DNA from: JAOTVV01 sp041602035
Lineage (GTDB): Bacteria; Gemmatimonadota; Gemmatimonadetes; Gemmatimonadales; GWC2-71-9
Direction: 5' to 3'
NCBI GenBank assembly: GCA_041602035.1
Contig: JBFIHA010000004.1
Location: 62,001 to 126,000, forward strand
DNA length: 64,000 bases
The position numbers were made by a program, and so were the translations under genes. Below, piece after piece: positions 57,604 to 64,000 of the stretch (positions within the stretch are counted from its first letter, which is position 1; each line of letters begins with the position of its first letter). Below the pieces are notes generated by a model. The model was not told the origin of the DNA and did not search any database. It saw only the letters and a program-made list of their open reading frames with translations.

Positions 57604-59043
57604 TCAGTCGAAATGGGCCGTGGGGAGGTTGACGGTGAAGGTGGTACCCCGGCCCGGGCGGCTCGTCACGGTGATGGTCCCGCCGTGCGCCTCGGTGATC
57701 CACTTGGAGATCGCCAGGCCGAGACCCGCCCCTGGCCGCTCACCGGAGCGACTGCGGGCGGGATCCGCCCGCCAGAACCGATCGAAGATGTGTGGCAGGT
57801 CCCCGGGCGCGATGCCGATGCCGGTATCGGCCACGGTCAGGACCACGCGCTGGGCCTTGCGGCGCGCTTCGATGGTTACCGAGCCCTGCGGCGGCGTGTA
57901 CTTGATGGCGTTGGTCAGGAGGTTCATGAGCAGCTGACGAACGCGCCCGTAGTCCCCACGCAGGGGAATCGGTTGCTCCGGGACGTCGACCGAAACCGCG
58001 ACCAGGGCCTGCTCGCCGAGAATGCTCGCCGTCTCCGCCACCTCAGCCAGGATTTCCCGGAAATCCACCTCTTCCAGGTGCAGCGGGGCGCGTCCTTCGT
58101 CGACGCGCGCCAAGGTGAGCAGCGCATCCACCAGCTCGGCCATCCGGTTCACTTCGAACAGCGTCTCCTCCAGCGTGGCCAGGACGTCGTCCGGGGTCTC
58201 TGGGTGCGTGATCGAGCGCTCGATGCCAGCGCGCAGGACGGTGAGCGGGGTTTTGAGTTCGTGACTCGCATCGGCGGTGAAACGGCGCAGCATCGAGAAG
58301 TTTCGCTCGAGGCGGGCCAACATTCTGTTCAGGGTCGTCGTGAGGCGCGCCAACTCGTCCCGACCGATGGGGGACGCGAGCCGACGGTGCAAGCTGCGCC
58401 CGTCGGTAATCGCCTCGATCTCGTCGACGATGGCCTCGACGGGCTTGAGGTTTCGGCCCACGAGTGAGAAGCCCACGAGTAACGAGGCCAGAATGACGAA
58501 TGGAGCCGTCCACAGCATGGCGGTGAGCAACGGCACGAAGCCCGAGGTGGGCACGCCCGACACCACCGCCGTGATCTCGTCCCCCGCTTCGGTGATGGGC
58601 CGCACGAAGTAGCGAATCCGCCCCACGTCACCACCGATATTGGCGAGCGCCGGTCGGGAAAACCGCGCCGGTTGTTCGGCCAGATCGATGAGAGCCTGCG
58701 CCGTCGTGAACGGGAGGTCCCGCGCCTCCGCCGAGACGAACAGCACGTCGCCTTCCCGTCCCAGCACGATGACGAGGCCCGGGACGCCCTCCAGCAGTGA
58801 GGCGACTTCGGGCGTCAGCCCGAGATCGCCAGATTGCGGATCCGGTGCCACCACGTTCGCGCGCGCGCGGAACGCCTCGCCCAGGATCCCAGCAATGAGA
58901 TCCGATTCCAAACGCACGCGTACGTCGAGATCGCCGAATGAGCCCGAGCCCTGAACGACGTAGGTCACGGTGGCAAAAAGGAGGATCGTCGCGCCGAGCA
59001 GCGCGGCGTATCCGACCGCCAGACGCCACCGGATGGTCTGCAT
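57604..59043 (-). CDS. Membrane sensor histidine kinase
   Basis: A 479-residue kinase: helix at about 8-31, a periplasmic domain of about 140 residues, a second helix (FVILASLLVGFSLVG, about 182-196), HAMP region (NLKPVEAIVDEIEAI), HisKA with phosphorylated H261 in DASHELKTPLTVL, and an HATPase domain with NLLTNAIKYT, DTGIGI and GLGLAISK. It phosphorylates the response regulator encoded five bases upstream. The signal is unknown. Confidence 0.93.
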   Translation of the reverse strand: MQTIRWRLAVGYAALLGATILLFATVTYVVQGSGSFGDLDVRVRLESDLIAGILGEAFRARANVVAPDPQSGDLGLTPEVASLLEGVPGLVIVLGREGDVLFVSAEARDLPFTTAQALIDLAEQPARFSRPALANIGGDVGRIRYFVRPITEAGDEITAVVSGVPTSGFVPLLTAMLWTAPFVILASLLVGFSLVGRNLKPVEAIVDEIEAITDGRSLHRRLASPIGRDELARLTTTLNRMLARLERNFSMLRRFTADASHELKTPLTVLRAGIERSITHPETPDDVLATLEETLFEVNRMAELVDALLTLARVDEGRAPLHLEEVDFREILAEVAETASILGEQALVAVSVDVPEQPIPLRGDYGRVRQLLMNLLTNAIKYTPPQGSVTIEARRKAQRVVLTVADTGIGIAPGDLPHIFDRFWRADPARSRSGERPGAGLGLAISKWITEAHGGTITVTSRPGRGTTFTVNLPTAHFD

Positions 59044-59048
59044 CGACC

Positions 59049-59720
59049 TCAGTCGGCCTTCAGCACGTATCCCACGCCGCGCACGGTGTGGATGAGTTTG
59101 AGTGTGAACCCGTGATCGACTTTCTTCCGCAGGCGAGTGATCACGACGTCCACGATGTTCGTTCCGGGATCGAAATGATAGTCCCAGGCGTATTCGGTGA
59201 TGAGCGTCCGAGGCATCACCCGTCCCGCATTGCGGGCGAGATACTCGAGTACCGTGTACTCTTTCGGGGTCAGGTCCAGCAACCTCTCAGCGCGCCGGAC
59301 TTCATGCTTCCCGGTATCGATCACCAGGTCGGCGACGGTGACGACCGGCGGTGCGATCCCCTTCGGGCGACGGGTGAGCACCTCGACACGGGCCAACAAT
59401 TCCTCGAGAGCAAACGGCTTGGTCACGTAGTCGTCGGCCCCGATCCGCAGGGCCTGCACCTTGGACTCCACCGCGTCCTGAGCCGTCAGGACGAGCACCG
59501 GCGTTTCCACGCCCCGATCGCGCAGGGTTCGCAACACCTCGTTCCCGGACAACCCCGGAAGCCTCAGATCGAGCACGATGACGTCGTAGCTCCCTTGCGA
59601 GGCGCGCTCGAGCCCCGCTTGCCCCTCGGCCACGAGGTCGACGATGTATCGGTGCTCCTCGAGACCGCGTTGCACGAACTGGCCGACTGTCCGGTCGTCC
59701 TCGACAACGAGGACTTTCAC
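59049..59720 (-). CDS. OmpR/PhoB-family response regulator
   Basis: A 223-residue transcription factor. The receiver domain has acidic ED residues at 8-9, phosphoacceptor D51 in VIVLDLRLPG, and K in YVTKPFALEE. The winged-helix domain has LTPKEYTVLEYLARNAG and VVITRLRKKVDHGF...VRGVGYVLKAD. GTG start at 59720 overlaps the upstream kinase stop (GTGA). It is bracketed by two kinases. The 11-bp repeats upstream of tonB are a plausible target. Confidence 0.94.
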   Translation of the reverse strand: MKVLVVEDDRTVGQFVQRGLEEHRYIVDLVAEGQAGLERASQGSYDVIVLDLRLPGLSGNEVLRTLRDRGVETPVLVLTAQDAVESKVQALRIGADDYVTKPFALEELLARVEVLTRRPKGIAPPVVTVADLVIDTGKHEVRRAERLLDLTPKEYTVLEYLARNAGRVMPRTLITEYAWDYHFDPGTNIVDVVITRLRKKVDHGFTLKLIHTVRGVGYVLKAD

Positions 59721-61318
59721 GCGGCTGGCCCCGGCGACTTGACCGGGAGCACGATGTGGAACACCGATCCGCGCCCCACCTGCGAATCCACCAGCACGCG
59801 ACCCCCGTGCTCCTGCACGATCCCGTAGCAAATGGACAATCCCAGGCCGGTCCCGCTTCCCGGTTGCTTGGTGGTGAAGAACGGCTCGAAGATCTTCGGC
59901 AGGTCATCGCGGCGGATCCCCATGCCCGTATCGCCGATGGCCACCACCACCTCGGACTTCCGTCCAAACGGGCCGGTTCGCACCGACAACCTCCCTTTGC
60001 CCTCCATGGCATCGATCGCGTTCAGCATAATGGACAGGAACACCTGAATCAGCTGTTCGTGGTTCGCCTCGATGATCGGGAGATCATCGGTCAGATGCCG
60101 CTCCAGCGTGATCCCGCGGAATCGGTTGTGATGCTTGACCAAGAACAGGGCATCCTCCACGATCTGATTCAACTCCACCGGCCGCTTCACCCTGGCCTTC
60201 GGCCGCGAGAAATCCAGAAGGCCGTCGACGATAGACTTGCAGCGATCCAGTTCGGACTCGATGATGCGCAAATACTCCTCGAACCCCTGCGCCTCGACGA
60301 CGGGGAGGCCATCGACCCGCATCGTCAAGGCCTCGACACAGGCCCCGATTGTCGCCAACGGATTGTTGATTTCGTGCATGACGCCCGCTGCCAACTGCCC
60401 GACGGCCGAGAGCTTCTCCGACTGGAAGACGTGGTCCTGAACACGCTTCCACTCGGTGATGTCCTCGCCGATGGTGATGACGTGGGTCACTTCGTCGTCA
60501 TGGAGGCGCATGGGAACTTTCGTGAGGCGATAGTATCGCGCCTGACCCGACGCCAACGACTCGACATCGATCTGGGTCATCTCGCCGGTTAGAAACGCAC
60601 GGTCGAACTCGTGCTTGAGGACGTCCCGCGGCTGGCGATGCAAGACGTCGAACACCATGCGCCCAATCACTTCCTCGCGATCGACCCCTTGCGTTCCCAT
60701 CTCCCGCTTGCGATTCCACGCCTGGATCCGATAGTCGCTGTCCACGACGTAGATGCCCACCGGCAGCGAGTCGATGATCTTCGACGTGAACCGCCGTTGT
60801 GACTCGATCTCGCGGGTGCGCAGCGCGATCTCCGACGCCAAGTCCTCCGACAGCTCGAATGACGCGATGAGTGGGGCGAGTACGTTCCCCGTGATCACCA
60901 GTATCTCGCGCAGCTGGGCAGCCTCCGGTCCGTCGCGGAACCCCACCTCCAGCGCGCCAACTCGCTCGCCTTCCGTCGAGAGGGGAAGCCGGGCGTGCCA
61001 ACGACCCCGGTCCAGGAGGAACGCTTCCGAAGCCGTGAACCACGGCTCGAAGTCCTCGGACCGCATCTCCGGAGGCTCCGAGGCGCCTTCGGGGACGATC
61101 GCTCGGAAATGGGATCCATCCGGGGTACGCACCCACACGCGGCTCAAGTCCGACGAGAGCCCTCGGCCGAGCGCACTCGCGACGGCCGCCAGCATGCCCT
61201 CGGAGCCGAGCCCTGCCGAGAGGTAGCCCGTGATTTCGGCGAGCAGTTGGAGACTTCGCTCGCCGAGCGGCTCCCGAAGCGCCGTATCGCGCGGCTTGGA
61301 GGGGTGCGGATCGGCCAT
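59717..61318 (-). CDS. Soluble GAF-PAS sensor histidine kinase (NtrB-like)
   Basis: A 533-residue kinase without membrane helices. It has a GAF-like N-terminal region (about 20-155), a short coiled linker (LASEIALRTREIESQRRFTSK), a PAS domain (about 180-290, IIDSLPVGIYVVDSDYRIQAWN), HisKA with H315 in AGVMHEINNPLATIG, and HATPase motifs DTGMGI and GTGLGLSICYGIV. The HisKA type resembles NtrB/ZraS. ATG 61318 is chosen; a GTG at 61381 would add a CPEC-containing stretch. It overlaps the response-regulator gene. Confidence 0.9.
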   Translation of the reverse strand: MADPHPSKPRDTALREPLGERSLQLLAEITGYLSAGLGSEGMLAAVASALGRGLSSDLSRVWVRTPDGSHFRAIVPEGASEPPEMRSEDFEPWFTASEAFLLDRGRWHARLPLSTEGERVGALEVGFRDGPEAAQLREILVITGNVLAPLIASFELSEDLASEIALRTREIESQRRFTSKIIDSLPVGIYVVDSDYRIQAWNRKREMGTQGVDREEVIGRMVFDVLHRQPRDVLKHEFDRAFLTGEMTQIDVESLASGQARYYRLTKVPMRLHDDEVTHVITIGEDITEWKRVQDHVFQSEKLSAVGQLAAGVMHEINNPLATIGACVEALTMRVDGLPVVEAQGFEEYLRIIESELDRCKSIVDGLLDFSRPKARVKRPVELNQIVEDALFLVKHHNRFRGITLERHLTDDLPIIEANHEQLIQVFLSIMLNAIDAMEGKGRLSVRTGPFGRKSEVVVAIGDTGMGIRRDDLPKIFEPFFTTKQPGSGTGLGLSICYGIVQEHGGRVLVDSQVGRGSVFHIVLPVKSPGPAA

Positions 61319-61640
61319 GGCGCTCAACGTACCGGACTCCGTGGCTCGCGACAAGCGTCCACGGCACTCCGGACACGCCACTTCACCGCAGCCGCCATCC
61401 GCAGGCCTACCATGCTGTCAGCCGGATCCCACGAATCCCCTTATCACTGCCGGCAATGCCGGTCGGCGTGCGGCTGCACCCGCGATCGGCACCTCAGGTG
61501 GATGAGGAGGAAATCGACGCTCGACAGCGCCACATCGACCATCCCTTGTGTGGATTTGTGTGGTCGCTCTAATTACTTGGCACCGCGTCGCAGCTGACTG
61601 CGGGGAAATGTAGCCAATCCGTATGGAGGAATACCACATC
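61319..61640. other. Intergenic region between divergent kinase and sod genes
   Basis: 322 bases without a supportable gene; the reading frames crossing it are short and do not resemble known proteins. The right end holds the sod promoter and leader. A CCGGCAATGCCGG near-palindrome lies around 61450-61462. No clear promoter for the kinase was found. Confidence 0.6.
61546..61575 (+). promoter_or_regulatory. Probable promoter of the superoxide dismutase gene
   Basis: TTGTGT (61546-61551), 18 bases, TAATTA (61570-61575). Predicted start near 61582, about 60 bases before the ATG at 61641. Confidence 0.5.
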
Positions 61641-62252
61641 ATGGCGCACACACTTCCCAACCTCCCGTACAAGGTCGATGCCCTGGAGCCGCACATCGAC
61701 GCCAAGACCATGGAGATCCACCATGGCAAGCACCACGCCGGATACGTCGCCAAGCTGAACGCTGCGGTGGAGAAGCACGCAGCGCTTCAGAAGAAGTCCG
61801 TCGAGGAATTGCTGGCCGGCATCAAAACCGTGCCCGAGGCCATTCGTTCGGCGGTGAGAAACAACGGCGGGGGACACACCAACCACACGCTGTTTTGGTC
61901 GATCATGAGTCCCAAGGGGGGTGGCGAGCCGACCGGGGCCCTTGCCGACGCCATCACGAAGACCTTCGGTGACTTCGCCGCGTTCAAACAGCAGTTCTCC
62001 GACGCCGCCGCCACGCGGTTCGGCAGCGGTTGGGCGTGGCTGGTGGTCAAGGGGAAGAAGCTGGCGGTCGAGAGTACCGCGAACCAGGACAGCCCCGTGA
62101 TGGACGGCAAGACACCCATCCTCGGGCTCGACGTGTGGGAGCACGCTTACTACCTCAAGTATCAGAATCGGCGCCCGGACTACGTCGCGGCCTGGTGGAA
62201 CGTGGTGAATTGGGACGAAGTGGCGAAGCGGTTTGCGGCGGCATCGAAGTAG
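61641..62252 (+). CDS. sod: Superoxide dismutase (Mn/Fe family)
   Basis: A 203-residue enzyme dismutating superoxide. Metal ligands: first histidine in EIHHGKHHAGYV, second in GGHTNHTLFW, then aspartate and histidine in LGLDVWEHAYYLKY. GSGWAWLVV is the family core. The ATG at 61641 gives the canonical MAHTLPNLPYKVDALEPHID-like start; GGAGG lies 11 bases before it. An ATG at 61623 would add six residues. Mn versus Fe use cannot be settled by eye. Confidence 0.95.
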   Translation: MAHTLPNLPYKVDALEPHIDAKTMEIHHGKHHAGYVAKLNAAVEKHAALQKKSVEELLAGIKTVPEAIRSAVRNNGGGHTNHTLFWSIMSPKGGGEPTGALADAITKTFGDFAAFKQQFSDAAATRFGSGWAWLVVKGKKLAVESTANQDSPVMDGKTPILGLDVWEHAYYLKYQNRRPDYVAAWWNVVNWDEVAKRFAAASK

Positions 62253-62835
62253 CATCGTCGCGGCGCGCCGCTGTTTGATCCTCGCTGCTGGACTCCTCGT
62301 GGGGGCGGGTGCCCTGCGCCCGCTCCCCGCCCAGGACCAGGCACTCGTTCTGTTCGTGAGTGGCGGACGCCATGCGCCGTTGGTCGACCTCGCGGAGGCG
62401 GGGGACGAGCTCTCACCCGGGTTCGCGTATGGGGGCGGGCTGGCACTGCAATTCGGGCCCCGCGTCGCGCTCCGCGCGAGCGTGGGCCGTCACCGCGGGA
62501 ACTACCGCGGCGACGCAATCGTCGTACCCGACTCGGGGTTCGTGCGGCTCGTGTGGGCGACGGATCTCCAGTTTGGATGGCCAGCGACGAGCGCGTTGGT
62601 TCCGTACGTCTACGTGGGCGGCGCCGTGATCACCACGGACTTTGACGACGACGCACTCGCCACGGTGACGGGCGCCGGCGGCCGCGTCGGTGTGGGTCTC
62701 AACCGCGTCGGGGGGCTGGGCGCGTGGTTCCTCGAGCTCGGGACCGTGTTGCACAAGTTCTCGGGCCACGGGTTCGACCGCCTCCAGTTGGACCTCGAGG
62801 CGAGGGTGGGATTCGCACTGGCGCTGGGGCTCTAG
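62233..62835 (+). CDS. Small outer-membrane beta-barrel-like protein
   Basis: A 200-residue exported protein. The signal peptide (RRHRSSIVAARRCLILAAGLLVG...RPLPAQ) ends near residue 34. The mature part alternates polar and hydrophobic residues with glycines (ALVLFVSGGRHAPLV, FAYGGGLALQFGPRVALRASVG, VWATDLQFG, LVPYVYVGGAVIT, VGVGLNRVGGLGAWFLELG) and ends in an LALGL strand, consistent with an 8-stranded barrel. The start is TTG at 62233, overlapping the sod end by 20 bases; no ATG or GTG leaves an intact signal. Confidence 0.65.
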   Translation: MRRHRSSIVAARRCLILAAGLLVGAGALRPLPAQDQALVLFVSGGRHAPLVDLAEAGDELSPGFAYGGGLALQFGPRVALRASVGRHRGNYRGDAIVVPDSGFVRLVWATDLQFGWPATSALVPYVYVGGAVITTDFDDDALATVTGAGGRVGVGLNRVGGLGAWFLELGTVLHKFSGHGFDRLQLDLEARVGFALALGL

Positions 62836-62844
62836 CGACCGACC

Positions 62845-62885
62845 GGATACCCTACCACCCTACCGTCTTCCCGTCCTACCGTCTG
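62845..62885. repeat. CTACC/CTTCCCG low-complexity repeat before tRNA-Ala
   Basis: Short direct words CCTACC and CTACCGTCT recur around a CTTCCCG core between the barrel gene and tRNA-Ala. Similar words occur in the other intergenic repeat stretches of the window. No hairpin with a T-run was seen. Confidence 0.4.
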
Positions 62886-62888
62886 TCA

Positions 62889-62961
62889 TGGAGCGGATGG
62901 GATTCGAACCCACGACCCCCGGCTTGCAAAGCCGATGCTCTCCCAACTGAGCTACCGCCCC
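62889..62961 (-). tRNA. tRNA-Ala (TGC)
   Basis: Minus strand: GGGGCGG (62961-62955) pairs with CCGCTCC (62896-62890) with one G-U pair, discriminator A at 62889. D-arm TAGCTCAGTTGGGAGAGC, anticodon loop TTTGCAA (anticodon TGC), T-arm GTGGGTTCGAATCCCAT. 73 bases, CCA not encoded. Confidence 0.97.
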
Positions 62962-63077
62962 AACAGTGACCGAGACAAGATAACACGGCCGCCGCTGGCA
63001 GATCGATGGTCGCCACCCCAGGTTGGCGACGCTCCGGGCGAATATGAAGACCCGATCCGAACTACCTCGGGGCTTCG

Positions 63078-64000
63078 CTACCAGGCGATCCCGTAATCCT
63101 CCCCGTAGTTGCTCGACCCACCCCAAAACGTCCCGCGCTCCCAATCGAAGAATACGGCGTTGATCGGCCCTGATGTCAGCGCGCGGTAGTCCAGCCGGTA
63201 GCCCATTGCCTCGAGCTCGTTCCGCACCCACGGCGGAACGGACTCGTTCAGCGTCAGTCGACCCGGCTGCTTCTCGTGCGCGCCGAACGAATCGTGGAGC
63301 TGATAGCTCGCGATGTTCGGCGCCTCCGCAGCCTCCTGCACGTTCATGCCGAACTCGACCACGTTGAGGAAGAACTGCAGGAGGTTCTGGTCCTGCGTGT
63401 CGCCTCCCTGAACCGCGAACGAGAGATACGGACGCCCGTCCCTGAGCGCCATGCCCGGCGTGAGGGTCGCGCGCGGCCGTTTGCCCGGCTCGACCACATT
63501 GAACGGGTTCTCGGCCGGATCCAGCACAAAGCTCTGCATGCGCTGACTCAGCCCCACGCCGGTCCGCCCGGCAATCACGGCGGGTACCCATCCCCCACTA
63601 GGCGTCACCGACACGACCCATCCCTCCTTGTCCACCGCCTGAATGGACGTCGTGCCGAGGTAGAACGTCTCCATCCAGTCTTCCCCCTCGATGGAGGCCT
63701 CGGTCGTGGATCTGGTCCGCTCGGGCGGCCAGCGGTCGATCAGATCGAGATACGGATTCACTTGACCCATGACCGGGTAAGGATCACCGGGCTTCACGTT
63801 CGGGTCGTTGCGCTTCCAATCGATCTGCCCGGCCCGCGCCTTGGCGTACTCCTTGGATAGCAGTCCAGCGATGGGCTCTTGCGGCGGGAAATACGGGTCG
63901 CCGTAGTAGAAGTCCCGATCGGCGAACGCCAGGTTCATCGCCTGATAGAGTGCGTGGATGTACCGCGCGCTGTTGTACCCCATCGTCTGCAGATCGAGGG
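63078..64000 (-). CDS. ggt: Gamma-glutamyltransferase family protein, C-terminal part (cut by window edge)
   Basis: The C-terminal 306 codons of a Ntn-hydrolase. Visible from the edge: LDLQTMGYNSARYIHALYQAMNLAFADRD, then the autoprocessing/nucleophile site GTTSIQAVDKEGWVVSVT, KRPRATLTPGMALRDGRPYLSFAVQGGDTQDQNLLQFFLNVVEFGM and AEAPN, typical of the small subunit. Such enzymes transfer or hydrolyse gamma-glutamyl groups in the periplasm. The glycine-rich GGD loop is present. The N-terminal half lies beyond base 64000. Confidence 0.93.
   Translation of the reverse strand, partial: LDLQTMGYNSARYIHALYQAMNLAFADRDFYYGDPYFPPQEPIAGLLSKEYAKARAGQIDWKRNDPNVKPGDPYPVMGQVNPYLDLIDRWPPERTRSTTEASIEGEDWMETFYLGTTSIQAVDKEGWVVSVTPSGGWVPAVIAGRTGVGLSQRMQSFVLDPAENPFNVVEPGKRPRATLTPGMALRDGRPYLSFAVQGGDTQDQNLLQFFLNVVEFGMNVQEAAEAPNIASYQLHDSFGAHEKQPGRLTLNESVPPWVRNELEAMGYRLDYRALTSGPINAVFFDWERGTFWGGSSNYGEDYGIAW

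Noticed and set aside
1..64000. Prophage, integrative element or CRISPR-Cas
   Set aside because: No integrase, capsid, Cas or repeat-spacer pattern was recognised; both tRNA genes lack flanking attachment-like repeats.

Overview
The window is a GC-rich (by eye about 64-65 %), densely packed bacterial chromosome segment. It looks like the Gemmatimonadota or a close FCB-group relative. Reasons: a long SecA (about 1088 residues) with a Bacteroidetes-type helical insertion after residue 45, many TPR lipoproteins, two TonB proteins with duplicated ExbD, and a myo-inositol-phosphate synthase beside a CDP-alcohol phosphatidyltransferase. The taxon is an inference from gene content; no rRNA gene is present.

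Layout. 1-8 kb (minus): a truncated relA/spoT, radC, secA, nadD and three TPR proteins. 8-14.5 kb (minus): nucleotide-sugar genes for surface polysaccharide (UDP-xylose, UDP-glucuronate, and a WbpA/B/E/D set for a diacetamido-glucuronate sugar), including a decayed epimerase. 14.6-20.7 kb (minus): murB, carB and an rmd-gmd pair for GDP-rhamnose. 20.8-24.1 kb: rpmB on the plus strand, converging across a hairpin terminator on the rpmJ-rpsM-rpsK-rpsD-rpoA-rplQ operon. 24.2-29.3 kb (minus): smpB, an amidase, a TPR lipoprotein, pyrD, pyrF and a small secreted protein, followed by a plus-strand tRNA-Leu with a back-to-back promoter.

29.5-38.3 kb (minus) holds the main discovery. A chain of mostly overlapping genes runs from a 2-oxoacid dehydrogenase E2 through a small protein, a PHP phosphoesterase, a peroxiredoxin, a thioredoxin-reductase-like flavoprotein, a glyoxalase-II-like hydrolase, a zinc-ribbon protein, an AhpD-like protein and aspartase, then an Rrf2 regulator and MoeB-rhodanese. 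The peroxiredoxin and the AhpD-like protein each have an in-frame UGA exactly at the catalytic cysteine (peroxidatic Cys 48; second Cys of CxxC, residue 83). Each UGA is followed at the expected distance by a hairpin resembling a bacterial SECIS. I read both as selenoproteins in one candidate selenium-dependent peroxide/redox module.

38.3-45.4 kb: a degenerate IS200-like gene between E1-beta and E2, CopZ, CopA, a cupredoxin, inositol-phosphate synthase and a CDP-alcohol phosphatidyltransferase. 45.5-54 kb: a probable peptidoglycan-sugar salvage locus (NamZ, divergent NagZ-beta-lactamase fusion, SSS transporter, BadF-type kinase), an ErpA/IscA protein and an NhaC antiporter. 54-57.4 kb (minus): tonB-exbB-exbD-exbD-tonB. 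57.6-61.3 kb (minus): two histidine kinases flanking one OmpR-type regulator. A triple 11-bp direct repeat upstream of the ton operon may be that regulator's target. 61.6-64 kb: superoxide dismutase, a small beta-barrel-like protein, tRNA-Ala and a truncated gamma-glutamyltransferase.
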